Notes under the pieces: generated by a model
Told to the model about the DNA's origin: nothing
What the model saw: the letters and a program-made list of their open reading frames with translations, nothing else
Databases searched by the model: none
In this document: positions 23,632 through 32,570 of the stretch, one piece after another
How positions within the stretch are numbered: position 1 is the stretch's first letter
How the letters are laid out: each line of letters starts with the position of its first letter
Source of the DNA: Lachnospiraceae bacterium
GTDB taxonomy: Bacteria; Bacillota; Clostridia; Lachnospirales; Lachnospiraceae
Assembly (NCBI GenBank): GCA_015057865.1
Contig: SVDH01000003.1
Location: 46,237-110,236 of the forward strand
Direction of reading: 5' to 3'
DNA length: 64,000 bases
Made by a program: the position numbers and the translations under genes

Positions 23632-24249
23632 TTAACGAATGAAATGTGTCGGCTGCCATGTTTCCTTTTCCGGCAAACCGTATACTTCTTTTCCGAGTGC
23701 AATGCTCTTGATCAAAAAGGACATATTTCTGGCTACGCCACGCACTGTCTGCAAGCCTTCCAGATCCTGACAGGCTTCTCCTCTTTCCCTTCCATGCACA
23801 CAGTTCCAGTACTGTCCCGATGCAATGGGCATGTTTGAAATCGTAAAATACTTGTTCAACTCATCAAAAGTAGCGGAGCAGCCACCCCGTCTTGCCACTG
23901 CGATCGCTGCACCGACCTTCATGGTCTTATCAAATGACGTGCTGTAAAACAGCCTGTCCAGGCATGCAATCAGTGTCGCATTTGCCGAAGCATAATATAC
24001 CGGCGTTGCAACAACCAACCCGTCCGCCTCTTCCAATACCGGCGCAAGCTCATTGACCACATCATCAAATACACATTTTCCATTCTTCATGCAGTTCCCG
24101 CAGGCAATGCATCCGCGAATATCCTTCTGCCCGATCTGATATACGACGGGCTCGATATCTTCCTTTTCAAAAACTTTCACCATTTCATTGACAGCTATTG
24201 TAGTGTTTCCATTCACCCGTGGGCTGCCATTGATGATCAATACTTTCAT
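23632..24249 (-). CDS. Flavodoxin-fold NAD(P)H:FMN oxidoreductase
   Basis: 205 residues from the ATG at 24249, which has GGAGG at 8-nt spacing. The N-terminus MKVLIINGSPRVNGNT is the FMN phosphate-binding loop. CIACGNCMKNGKC near residue 50 is the four-Cys segment seen in iron-sulfur flavoproteins and related reductases; spacing is compatible with a cluster. TPVYYASANA follows the fold. It lies 12 bp upstream of amrS and 40 bp downstream of the Memo/AMMECR1 gene, so it may supply electrons to the radical SAM enzyme; this is inferred from position only. Confidence 0.85.
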   Translation of the reverse strand: MKVLIINGSPRVNGNTTIAVNEMVKVFEKEDIEPVVYQIGQKDIRGCIACGNCMKNGKCVFDDVVNELAPVLEEADGLVVATPVYYASANATLIACLDRLFYSTSFDKTMKVGAAIAVARRGGCSATFDELNKYFTISNMPIASGQYWNCVHGRERGEACQDLEGLQTVRGVARNMSFLIKSIALGKEVYGLPEKETWQPTHFIR

Positions 24250-24289
24250 AGTATATACCTCCATTATTGTCATGTTTTCTAATATCGTA

Positions 24290-25675
24290 TCATGTATGTC
24301 GGATCACTTCAAACCGCTGCAGATTGACTTTTGTCCCCGGTGCGATACCGGCCTTCTGCATCGCGATCGCGATCTGATCCTCCACCGTATCAACCCCTTC
24401 AAGATCCGGCAAAAGCAATCCTCTCTTGAATCCCTTGCTGACGATCACACCATATCTCTTAACGTCAAGCTGGTCAGGAGAATCGATATCCTCCGGTTCG
24501 CCAAGCACATCGACATTGATCTCGAGCCACTTCAGCTCATCTTCCGTGATCGCATCAAACCGGGGATCCCTTGTCGAGGCACTGACCGCATTCTGAATGA
24601 TCTCTTCTGCCACGGACCCTGTCGTCGGCAGGATCGTCCCAATGCATCCGCGCAGCTTCCCCTGCTTATGGATCGAGACAAACGCACCTGCCTTCGTGTG
24701 CAGCATTTCTTCCGGAAGATCCTCCGGCACAGCGATCGTTTCCCCTGTCCGGATATAGCTTTCCAGAGATGCCCTCGCGAGTCTGACATAGTCATCCGAC
24801 TGAGCTCTCTGTTCATTCAGTTCTGCTTCCTGCGTATCCAGATACTGCTTTAAGAAATGCCGCTTTTCATCCTTTTCCTGTGGATAGAACGTACATATTC
24901 CGTATCCGACACCTGTCACATCTTCATGAGAAAGCGGTGTCGCTTTCACCGCACAACCGTCAAAAGCGCCTGCCATAATGGTAAAGGACCTGTGCCCGCA
25001 CTCCGCTGCCTTTTCACAAAAGCCATCGGAGAAATCAAACAATTCATCAAATGCAGCCCGCCCGCAGACATCCATGATCCGTTCGTCATACTGCGGTCCT
25101 TCTTTAGCAAATCCATAAGGACCGTAATGCTGCAGCTTGTGTGAAAGATCACCGCTTGCCACAAAGACAGCTTTTCGATCAAGTTCTTCTACCGCCTGGC
25201 GGATCAGCAGGCCGAGTCTGTAATGCTCCGTTAAAGGCAGTCCGGAAAGCCCGACCCTGACAATCTTAAAATCCGTATACTTTTGGCGGATGAACCAAAG
25301 CGGAACCATCGTCCCGTGATCCAGTGCCGGTTCACGCTCTCCAAGCGTGCCCGCAGAAAGATTATTCGCATCTGCCAGGCATTCGATCTGCGCCGTCAGC
25401 TCCTCATCGTATCTTTCATGAAACCGGACAGACGATGCCCGAAATGATGCAAATGAACCGTCAGCCTCATCTCCCGGCGAGATATGAAAATAGTCCATAT
25501 ACATCGTCGTATGCGGGCTTGTGATAATGATCGTCTCAGGCTGTAACGCCGCAATCTCATCCGCGACCTGTTCGTATGCACGAATGGTCGTTTTGATCTG
25601 ATCTTCGCTTCCTCTGCCGACCGCCGGAATGATCATCGGCGGATGCGGGACCATAAATGCTGCCTGTATGGACAT
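24290..25675 (-). CDS. AmmeMemoRadiSam system fusion: Memo/LigB-like domain plus AMMECR1 domain
   Basis: 461 residues. Residues ~1-270 are a class III extradiol dioxygenase-like (LigB/Memo) domain with AAFMVPHPPMIIP, SPHTTMYMDYF and ASGDLSHKL carrying candidate metal His residues. Residues ~290-460 are an AMMECR1 domain with the defining KLRGCIGT motif, ASTRDPRF, and KRGLLLPD. This fusion, beside the radical SAM enzyme, is the AmmeMemoRadiSam trio. The trio is widespread in anaerobes but has no confirmed biochemical role. It is followed after 40 bp by the flavodoxin-fold gene and preceded after 38 bp by rhomboid, probably in one operon. Confidence 0.92.
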   Translation of the reverse strand: MSIQAAFMVPHPPMIIPAVGRGSEDQIKTTIRAYEQVADEIAALQPETIIITSPHTTMYMDYFHISPGDEADGSFASFRASSVRFHERYDEELTAQIECLADANNLSAGTLGEREPALDHGTMVPLWFIRQKYTDFKIVRVGLSGLPLTEHYRLGLLIRQAVEELDRKAVFVASGDLSHKLQHYGPYGFAKEGPQYDERIMDVCGRAAFDELFDFSDGFCEKAAECGHRSFTIMAGAFDGCAVKATPLSHEDVTGVGYGICTFYPQEKDEKRHFLKQYLDTQEAELNEQRAQSDDYVRLARASLESYIRTGETIAVPEDLPEEMLHTKAGAFVSIHKQGKLRGCIGTILPTTGSVAEEIIQNAVSASTRDPRFDAITEDELKWLEINVDVLGEPEDIDSPDQLDVKRYGVIVSKGFKRGLLLPDLEGVDTVEDQIAIAMQKAGIAPGTKVNLQRFEVIRHT

Positions 25676-25713
25676 GTGACCCCTCCTAATGTCTCATCTG
25701 TATTACTTTTCTG

Positions 25714-26304
25714 TTACTTCAGCCTTCGTTTTTTCCCGACTGTCGGAAGCAGAATCAGTGAAACGATAAAACCTCCGATCAAACCGCCCAGATGCGCCGT
25801 CATATTGATCGAATGCATCTCAAATCCCGGTACCAAAGAGATGACGATCGCGATCAACACACGCGGAACAGATAATCCGGTAAATTTTTTAGAAAGCGCC
25901 ATAACAAGATATGCACCGAACAGCGCGAAAATCGCCCCACTCGCTCCGGCCGACAGTGCGTTCCGGTCAAGCCAGACATCCAAATACATACTCAAAACAT
26001 TTCCAACGATCCCGCCGATCAGATAGATCAAAAGAAAACGGATCTTCCCGAACAGTTTTTCCACTGCCGGCCCTAATACCCCGAGCGATATCATGTTCAT
26101 CAGCAGGTGAAATGCACCGAAGTGTAAAAACATCGCCGTAAACAGACGATAATAATCTCCTGAAAAGACAAGTGGTGCATATGCTGCGCCAAACTTCAGC
26201 GCGACCTGTGTATTCTCGCTGCCGCCTGCAATGGTCTCCACCGCAAAGACTGCGATATTAATGACGATCAGTGCGATCGTAAAAACTGCTTTCTTTTCCT
26301 TCAT
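25714..26304 (-). CDS. Rhomboid family intramembrane serine protease
   Basis: 196 residues from the ATG at 26304 with AGGAG; an earlier ATG lacks a site. Six hydrophobic segments are present. The catalytic Ser is in GASGAIFALFG, the catalytic His in MTAHLGG, and FLHFGAFHLLMNM provides the oxyanion-loop region with its HxxxN. It cleaves transmembrane substrates within the membrane. It diverges from the XRE-Uma2 gene, and their shared region holds operator-like palindromes. It appears to be the first gene of the AmmeMemoRadiSam operon. Confidence 0.92.
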   Translation of the reverse strand: MKEKKAVFTIALIVINIAVFAVETIAGGSENTQVALKFGAAYAPLVFSGDYYRLFTAMFLHFGAFHLLMNMISLGVLGPAVEKLFGKIRFLLIYLIGGIVGNVLSMYLDVWLDRNALSAGASGAIFALFGAYLVMALSKKFTGLSVPRVLIAIVISLVPGFEMHSINMTAHLGGLIGGFIVSLILLPTVGKKRRLK

Positions 26305-26378
26305 GACTGCTCCTGTGAATTGTATGGTCTTATTACTCACATCATATCTTATTTTGTATATGAAATCAAGTAGAGGTA

Positions 26379-26421
26379 TTTCCATATATGGAAATTACTG
26401 ATAGTTGTTTCCATTTATGGC
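26379..26421. promoter_or_regulatory. Paired operator palindromes upstream of the XRE-Uma2 gene
   Basis: TTTCCATATATGGAAA (26379-26394) is a perfect 16-bp palindrome. A near copy, TTTCCATTTATGGC (26408-26421), lies 29 bp on and abuts the -35 box. They fit a dimeric HTH repressor, plausibly the XRE domain of the adjacent gene. Confidence 0.65.
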
Positions 26422-26422
26422 A

Positions 26423-26451
26423 TTGACATGGAATTGATTTGGTTTTATAAT
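26423..26451 (+). promoter_or_regulatory. Consensus sigma-70-type promoter of the XRE-Uma2 gene
   Basis: TTGACA (26423-26428), exactly 17 bp, TATAAT (26446-26451): a full consensus match, 67 bp before the start codon. Such a strong promoter normally needs repression. Confidence 0.9.
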
Positions 26452-26517
26452 GGTATTGGTCTTCAGATAATTGATTCGTAACTGATTGGAAAAGCACAGG
26501 TAGAAGGAGGGACGCCC

Positions 26518-27354
26518 ATGAGAATCGAAAAGATCAAACAGCAGGCAAAGGACTTAGGATTATCATATAAGAAGCTCTCTGAGATTTCCGGCGTACCGCT
26601 GTCTACCATTCAAAAGGTATTAAGTGGTGCGACAGCCTCCCCACGATATGAGACCATACGTGCCCTCGAAGAAGCACTGTTCCGGTTGTCTCCGTTACCG
26701 GAGACAGGATATGACTCACCTGATGCGCTCGTTTCCGAAGCTGCAGCATCCTATGGTGCGCAAAAGAAATCCCCCAGCGAAAAAAAACCGGGAGAATATA
26801 CATTGGAAGATTATCTGGCGCTTCCCGAGGAGCGTCGTGTTGAGCTGATCGACGGTGTCTTTTATGATATGGCTGCTCCGACCGGATATCATCAGTTTTT
26901 GGCAGGAGAGATTTATCACACCCTGCTATCGCAGGCAAAGAGCCAGCAGACAGATTGCCGGCCGTTTATCTCTCCGCTCGATGTGCAGCTTGATTGTGAT
27001 GATAAGACGATCGTCCAGCCTGATGTATTTGGAACCTGCGATTCCTCCCGTTTCCGGGACGGGCGATATTATGGTGCGCCGGATCTGATCATCGAAGTTC
27101 TCTCGCCGTCCACCAGGAAAAAGGATATTGTGATCAAAGGCGCAAAATATGCCAATGCGGGTGTCAAAGAATACTGGATCATTGATCTGAAAGAAAAGCG
27201 GATCATGGTCAGCGTATTCGAAGAGGATATCATCCACCGGATCTACGGAATGGAAGATACGATTCCGGTACATATCAGTGACGGAGCATTCCAGGTCAAT
27301 TTTGGAGAGATCTATCATGACCTGGTCAATTATTTCCCCGAGTTGAAGGACTGA
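26518..27354 (+). CDS. XRE-type HTH fused to Uma2 (DUF820) nuclease-like domain
   Basis: 278 residues. Residues ~1-60: HTH (LGLSYKKLSEISGVPLSTIQ). Residues ~90-270: Uma2-like PD-(D/E)xK fold, starting YTLEDYLALPEERRVELIDG, with VQPDVFG, APDLIIEVLSPSTRKKD and KEYWIIDLKEKRIMV. The Asp, Glu and Lys of the nuclease core (PD...IEVLSPS...K) are present. Uma2 proteins are common in cyanobacteria and anaerobes, but their biological role is poorly known. An AGAAGGAGGG site precedes the ATG. The gene converges on the DUF4116/VWA/AAA set and is transcribed from a consensus promoter flanked by palindromes. Confidence 0.9.
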   Translation: MRIEKIKQQAKDLGLSYKKLSEISGVPLSTIQKVLSGATASPRYETIRALEEALFRLSPLPETGYDSPDALVSEAAASYGAQKKSPSEKKPGEYTLEDYLALPEERRVELIDGVFYDMAAPTGYHQFLAGEIYHTLLSQAKSQQTDCRPFISPLDVQLDCDDKTIVQPDVFGTCDSSRFRDGRYYGAPDLIIEVLSPSTRKKDIVIKGAKYANAGVKEYWIIDLKEKRIMVSVFEEDIIHRIYGMEDTIPVHISDGAFQVNFGEIYHDLVNYFPELKD

Positions 27355-27390
27355 TCACATCACCGAAATATCAAAATGCTCATTAATTCA

Positions 27391-27432
27391 AAAAAACAGG
27401 ACTGCGATTTCTGATTGAAACCGCAGTTCCTG
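27391..27432 (-). terminator. Terminator of the DUF4116-like gene
   Basis: On the minus strand AGGAACTGCG-GTTTC pairs with GAAAT-CGCAGTCCT, followed by GTTTTTTT. It begins 5 bp after the stop codon of the minus-strand gene. Confidence 0.8.
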
Positions 27433-27437
27433 ATCAT

Positions 27438-28196
27438 TTACAGGTCTTCTTTATACCATTCTTCAACGAATCGAATCGCCTTCGGGCTCTGTGCCACAGC
27501 TGCCCTGCAGACCGGAAGTGTCTGCTCATCCACATACGCCAGCAGCTCGCCTTTTTGCTGCACTGCTTCCAGGCAGATCTCCTCTGTCTGCATCGGCAGG
27601 TATTCAAATACACTCCAGTCCGAGCGGACTGCAAGCAGACATGCTTCCTCTGACGGACTTTTCATATCCAGGATTGAAAACGGATCATTCGCGATTTTTT
27701 CAATCTGCTGCAGCCGCTCGCTCTTATCTTTCACATATGCGATCGCTTTCGGATTCTGCATGACCGCAAGTTCACAGATTTCTTCTGTCGGGTTTCCGAT
27801 GTATTTCAGAACCTTTCCATCCAAACAAACTGCTTCTTTGCATAGTCTTATAGATGGATGTTCAACAAACTTGATTGCTTCTGCCCGTTGACGGATTGCT
27901 TCTATACACATTTCTTCTGTCGGATTTGAAATATGTTGCAACGCCATTCCAGTCTGTCTGACTGCCACCAAACAAAGATGTGGCGTCTTTTCCTTCACAG
28001 AAGCCAGTGTCATTCCCATTTTACCGACTGCAATCTCACAAATTTCTTCTGTCTGATCTTTTACAAATTGCAGTGCCCATGGGCTGCGCGTCACTGCCGC
28101 CTTACAGAGTTCTTCTGTCTGCTCCGGAGCATTCGCCAGCTCCATGCCGTTATTGCTGACCTTTTCAAGCCAGAATTCCTGTTCTTGTTGTGTCAT
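27438..28196 (-). CDS. DUF4116-like helical-repeat protein
   Basis: 252 residues, made of about nine ~24-residue units of the form EE(L/I)CxxAVxxxPxALxxVKxxT, for example EELCKAAVTRSPWALQFV, EEICEIAVGKMGMTLASV and EEICELAVMQNPKAIAYV. This is the DUF4116 type of alpha-repeat, expected to form a curved solenoid for protein binding. No catalytic motif or membrane segment is seen. It follows the VWA gene by 15 bp and is probably in the same transcript as the VWA and AAA genes, perhaps as an adaptor. Confidence 0.75.
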   Translation of the reverse strand: MTQQEQEFWLEKVSNNGMELANAPEQTEELCKAAVTRSPWALQFVKDQTEEICEIAVGKMGMTLASVKEKTPHLCLVAVRQTGMALQHISNPTEEMCIEAIRQRAEAIKFVEHPSIRLCKEAVCLDGKVLKYIGNPTEEICELAVMQNPKAIAYVKDKSERLQQIEKIANDPFSILDMKSPSEEACLLAVRSDWSVFEYLPMQTEEICLEAVQQKGELLAYVDEQTLPVCRAAVAQSPKAIRFVEEWYKEDL

Positions 28197-28211
28197 AATG
28201 ATTCCTCTAAT

Positions 28212-30638
28212 CTACAGCCGCGCCACGATTTCTTTTTCGATCATCTTCGATAACCGCTTCGGGAACTGGTCGTGGTCTGTGATATCCACAAATGACTCCC
28301 CGTAAATACTGCGGATCTGTGGCTTATCATCTCCGATCGCAAAGGCAATCGTCTTGACTTCCTCCGCTCTAAGCCGCCGTACGATCTGGCGGATATCCTG
28401 TCTGGCAGGTTCGCCGGTATAACCGCTCGCATTAGGCTGGCCGTCGGATATGATCAGGAACAGTTTGTCCTTCTCGTCCCGCTCCAGCAAAAACCGGCTC
28501 ACCACATCGATCGCCAGGCCGTCTCTGTTGTCTCCGGCCGGCTGCATCCGGTTGACCGAATACTTTGCGGAGCGATGGTCTTCAAACATTTTATAAAAAC
28601 AGATCTGAGGCACATCCTGACAGTTGTGTCCCGCGATCATAAACGGAATCTCCAGCCGTTCCAGTACTTCATTCAAAAGGATCGCTGCTTCTTTTGCAGA
28701 CTCCAGCCGTTCTCCGCGCATCGATCCGCTGTTGTCCACCAGGATCGCAATCGCCATATCAAGCTGCTTTTCCGGGTTTTTCTTTTTCATGAAATAGCGC
28801 TGATCGAGCTTATACAGATTTCTCGTGTCGATCTCACGCCCCATGATCCGGCGTCGCTGCTTAGCGATTGTCTCTTCCTGCATGATCTTACGGATCTCAC
28901 GCTCTGTTTTTCTGATAAAGGACATATATTCCTTTGCGACTGCTTCGTACTCAATCCGGTCCTCTTCTGTCGGCTTTGCCTTGACAAGATTCGGCAGGAT
29001 GCCCTTATGGGAAGTAAACGCATTGCCGTTATTGATCATGATCAGAGAGCCGTTCACTGCTTCCTGTGCCACCTGCTCTTCGGCCATGTCTTCGATCATG
29101 GATTCCTTGATCTTGCGAATCCCCGGCTCGATCATTTCAACCGGATCCGAACCGCCGGAAATGTCTGCCTCTGCTGCCGTCGTCATACTGCCGGCACCGC
29201 TATGACCGGAAGGTGATCCTTCAGGGATAAACGAAGGCTGCTCTGAAAAGCTCATACCGCCTGCTTCATCCATCCCCTGTGCGATCTGCGCCATGGCATC
29301 TTCCTCCACGGCCTCTTCCATTGTCTCATCGCTGCCGGAGCCGGACCGGGAGCCGTCCTCGTCATACTCTTCTGTATCATGTGCCTTTGCGCCGGAACCT
29401 TCCTGCTCCTCGGCATTCTCGTCTTCCTTTTTTTCAAGCTCCTGTCGCTCTCCGTCACCGTCGCCCTCAAACACGGCATTTTCCTCGTCATACTCATAGG
29501 ATAATTCCGTATCGGATTCCTGTGATACCATGCCGGACTCGGAGCCGTGCTCCGGCGGCTCAAGATGCATCAGTGGCCACATTTTCAGGACGATATTGTT
29601 AATGCACAGATACTTTTCTTTGACCGAATCTGCTGCCAGCGCAGCGTCCAGATCCGGTTTGATCCGTTTCATAAAGCCAAGCCTTGAACGGCTTGCTTTG
29701 GTCTCTTCATCGATCACAAAAATGCTGCCATAGCGAAGATACTGATATACCATGGCCAGTACCGTTGCAAACGGCCCGCAGGACTCATCCGCCTCCATTT
29801 CATCCAGAGAGCGAACGGTCGCATACTGCGCTTCCCGTAATGTCTGAATCCCTTTTCGAAGCAACACACCTCCGGTTTGACAGATCCGCTCTTCATCATG
29901 GTGATCACTGATCACGCTTGCCAGATCGTGGTAGATCTTCGCAAATAACGGTCGGAACAGATCAAACCGCACTGCCCGCAGGAAAAACTTCGACACCAGA
30001 TGATCTGCCAGAAACTCCTCTTCAAACGGCAGCCGTCCCTTAAGAACTTCCTGAACGCAGGCATTCTCGCCTTTCAGATTCATAAACATCAGATGGCCTG
30101 TCTCATGAAAAAGAAGTCCCAGAATACAGAACATTTTGTTTTCCAGCGTCGCATAGGATGTGATCAGCGGATGGGCTGCATTGATCACGATCTCCTTTCC
30201 GTTCAGGCGAGACAGACGGATCCGTTCTTCCCCATCGTCGAGCATTTCTTCCGTGGAATCCGCATGGATCATCTCCTGCTTCCGTAACGCGGCGGGTAAT
30301 CGGCTCTCTTCTTCATTGCCGCCACACCCACCGCAGGATGCACATCCGCTTCCGTTGCCGGCTGCGGATGATGGTTGTGCCAGACTTGCCCAGTCATTTT
30401 GCTTCTTTTCCTCAATGCGTGCCACACCGGCTCCCTGCATGCTGCTCGTCCGGCGCGCGATCGGCTGATATACGATCTTTACGATCATCGGAAGATCCAG
30501 ATCACTCGTAAGAGAAGTTAAAAAGCCCTGCAGATACTGTCTGAAATAAGAAGACTGAGCGATCGCCGAAAACGGGATTTCCTCCGCCGACAGATCCTGT
30601 TGCCGTTCTTTTACTTTTTCTGAAAAAACACTGCTCAT
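28212..30638 (-). CDS. VWA-domain protein with N-terminal HExxH metallopeptidase-like region
   Basis: 808 residues. The C-terminal ~200 residues are a VWA domain with the MIDAS motif LVDNSGSMRG and ISDGQPNASG. Near residue 180, LFHETGHLMF gives a HExxH zinc site, as in the peptidase-plus-VWA families. Before this a Cys/Gly cluster, GCASCGGCGG (~98-108), could bind metal. The middle (~380-500) is a long, low-complexity acidic linker. The start has GAGGAG. It lies 66 bp downstream of an AAA ATPase gene, the classical MoxR/VWA pairing of cofactor-insertion and complex-assembly chaperones. The client is unknown; a protease function for HETGH is possible but untested. Confidence 0.8.
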   Translation of the reverse strand: MSSVFSEKVKERQQDLSAEEIPFSAIAQSSYFRQYLQGFLTSLTSDLDLPMIVKIVYQPIARRTSSMQGAGVARIEEKKQNDWASLAQPSSAAGNGSGCASCGGCGGNEEESRLPAALRKQEMIHADSTEEMLDDGEERIRLSRLNGKEIVINAAHPLITSYATLENKMFCILGLLFHETGHLMFMNLKGENACVQEVLKGRLPFEEEFLADHLVSKFFLRAVRFDLFRPLFAKIYHDLASVISDHHDEERICQTGGVLLRKGIQTLREAQYATVRSLDEMEADESCGPFATVLAMVYQYLRYGSIFVIDEETKASRSRLGFMKRIKPDLDAALAADSVKEKYLCINNIVLKMWPLMHLEPPEHGSESGMVSQESDTELSYEYDEENAVFEGDGDGERQELEKKEDENAEEQEGSGAKAHDTEEYDEDGSRSGSGSDETMEEAVEEDAMAQIAQGMDEAGGMSFSEQPSFIPEGSPSGHSGAGSMTTAAEADISGGSDPVEMIEPGIRKIKESMIEDMAEEQVAQEAVNGSLIMINNGNAFTSHKGILPNLVKAKPTEEDRIEYEAVAKEYMSFIRKTEREIRKIMQEETIAKQRRRIMGREIDTRNLYKLDQRYFMKKKNPEKQLDMAIAILVDNSGSMRGERLESAKEAAILLNEVLERLEIPFMIAGHNCQDVPQICFYKMFEDHRSAKYSVNRMQPAGDNRDGLAIDVVSRFLLERDEKDKLFLIISDGQPNASGYTGEPARQDIRQIVRRLRAEEVKTIAFAIGDDKPQIRSIYGESFVDITDHDQFPKRLSKMIEKEIVARL

Positions 30639-30704
30639 AAAACAGCTCCTCGCACACAGCTAACGCATGTGGTCCGTTAGCCGAATCAAAGATTCGGACG
30701 AGAT

Positions 30705-32291
30705 CTATAGATACAGGTCCAGAACAGAAGAAATGATCTCCTCCTGTTCTTCGATGTCATTGGTTGCTTTTGATACGACACATTCGATGCAGTTTTCACG
30801 GAAATTGCTGTATCCGTCAAGCTTCACTGCCAGCACCCACATTTCCAGTTCTGACAGGGAAATGCTGCCATCCGTCATGCCTCTTGTGTAACAGAAGTCG
30901 CGGACTTTCCGCCATACCTGATAGCATTTTTCCAAAACACCCTGATTATGCACGCCGGTATTGAGTTCAAGTCGTGCCATCGTCTTTTCCTTTGGCAAAT
31001 CATAGCTGTCAATGATAAAGGACATACGACGGATAACAGATGCATCGATCGGACGGCAGGAATTGTATCCGACGTTATCCGTATAAACGACCAGTGCTCT
31101 CTTATGCCGTCTTGTATAGGTTCCGTCAACCAGCGGGATCATCGCACCTGCTCTGTCGTACTCATTTAAGCCGACCAGCACACCGCTGTCCTTGATTCTG
31201 GAAATCTCCTGTACTTCCACGATATATCCGCGTTCAAGTGCTTTTACATAGTTGGATTCCACATGCATGAAACGCGGCGCATCCGACTTGCCCTCTGTAT
31301 TGGTATTCGGGACAAAATCACTTAAGAAATCCTGCGTTTCCATATTGCTGTTGCAGGTCACGCGCAGAAGCGGCATATGAAGGATGCAGGCCATGATCTC
31401 GACACCGGTCGATTTGCCGTACGCAGTAATACCGCGCCACATGAAATTGACCATCGGTCTGCGCTCTCCTCTGGATGCTACATAACGGCGAGCCATTTTC
31501 AATGTTTCTTCCGGCACAAGGAAGTCTTCCTCAAATACCGGAATAAACTGCTCTTCTTCTTTGGTCCATTCGTTTTCAGCGGCAAATGCAGCAAACTCCT
31601 CTTTTGCCTCTGCCACTGTCATTCCTTCTGTTTTCTTCTTTTCACCCGGTTCCTCTGCCAGAACGGACGGTGCCCCGCAAAGAACTCTGTTGGAACGAAG
31701 TCCGCCGATGGTTACCGCTTCCGGATCCAGATAAGCAATGCCGTTGCTCTTTAAGTCCGTCTCGATCCTTTTTTCCGTGAAGATCCGGTAAATGGAATCC
31801 GACAGTTTATACAGATCCCCTGCCGCGTAATCCCGCAGGTTCTGACTGTCCTCCTGCATATGATCAAGGAGCCGGGAGACTTCCTCAAACTGCTCTCTTA
31901 ACATCGGGAAAAATCCGAGCAATACCGGCATCGTATCGATCGGTTCTTCTGCATCAAATGCCGGAACTGCTACATAACTGCCGTCGTCTTTCCGAAGCGC
32001 ACTGCGGACACGCCCGTTTGTATGCACACTTGTGATCAGAATGCCCTGATCTGTCATCGCTTCTGTGGCATAGCTGGTCTCACTCACCTTCACAAGTGCA
32101 GTCCGTGCCTGATTGCCTGCAAAATACTCCAGTGCTGCACGGATAATGATTCCGTTTGCCTCTGCCAGCCGCTGGCCCTCATTATAAACGGACATATAGT
32201 CCTTATTGATCGTCCGCGGTTCCATATGGCAGTATGGTTCCGGCAGTCTGTTCAGATCTGCATATTTTGAATTCAGAAAACCTGATCTCAT
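30705..32291 (-). CDS. AAA ATPase-like partner of the VWA protein
   Basis: 528 residues with a GGAGGGAG site. A P-loop-like segment, GITAYGKSTG near residue 290, keeps the GKS/T core but lacks the usual first-Gly spacing. The Walker B position reads IVEVQEIS, with Gln where Asp is expected, followed by Glu. ALVVYTDN and VIRRMSF (sensor/arginine-finger region) follow as in MoxR-like AAA proteins. The N-terminal ~280 residues are unfamiliar. It could hydrolyse ATP weakly or act as a switch. It is the first gene of the AAA-VWA-DUF4116 set. The MoxR-type assignment is moderate. Confidence 0.7.
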   Translation of the reverse strand: MRSGFLNSKYADLNRLPEPYCHMEPRTINKDYMSVYNEGQRLAEANGIIIRAALEYFAGNQARTALVKVSETSYATEAMTDQGILITSVHTNGRVRSALRKDDGSYVAVPAFDAEEPIDTMPVLLGFFPMLREQFEEVSRLLDHMQEDSQNLRDYAAGDLYKLSDSIYRIFTEKRIETDLKSNGIAYLDPEAVTIGGLRSNRVLCGAPSVLAEEPGEKKKTEGMTVAEAKEEFAAFAAENEWTKEEEQFIPVFEEDFLVPEETLKMARRYVASRGERRPMVNFMWRGITAYGKSTGVEIMACILHMPLLRVTCNSNMETQDFLSDFVPNTNTEGKSDAPRFMHVESNYVKALERGYIVEVQEISRIKDSGVLVGLNEYDRAGAMIPLVDGTYTRRHKRALVVYTDNVGYNSCRPIDASVIRRMSFIIDSYDLPKEKTMARLELNTGVHNQGVLEKCYQVWRKVRDFCYTRGMTDGSISLSELEMWVLAVKLDGYSNFRENCIECVVSKATNDIEEQEEIISSVLDLYL

Positions 32292-32413
32292 GTTCTTCTC
32301 CCTCCGGTTCTTGTTGCTTCTCCTCTATTCCGTATACGATCTTGTTGATTTCGAATCCTCTGACCGGTTTGTTATATGTCACAAATAATAGTCAGCATCA
32401 ACTAACCCATATT

Positions 32414-32475
32414 CAAAAAAGAAGCCGTATCGCAACTTCGATAGTCTCTTCTAATCAAAGTTATTTACGGCTTCC
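32414..32475 (-). terminator. Terminator of the FAD oxidase gene
   Basis: On the minus strand GAAGCCGTA pairs with TACGGCTTC across an imperfect internal stem (AACTT/AAGTT), followed by TTTTTTG. It lies ~95 bp after the stop codon. Confidence 0.65.
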
Positions 32476-32514
32476 TCATTATATAATTCTTATTTGGTTT
32501 CGTCAACCGGTTTC

Positions 32515-32560
32515 GGGGAGACAGGGGACGGTTCTCTGTCTCCCTGAGCGCCCCCTGTCG
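32515..32560. repeat. Dispersed palindromic element, variant copy 4
   Basis: GGGGAGACAGGGGACGGTTC pairs imperfectly with the following TCTGTCTCCC and CCCCCTGTCG. It shares the GGGACGGTTCT core with the other copies but has GAGACAG in place of GAGTCA. It sits just after the FAD oxidase stop codon. Confidence 0.6.
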
Positions 32561-32570
32561 CCTTCGTTCA

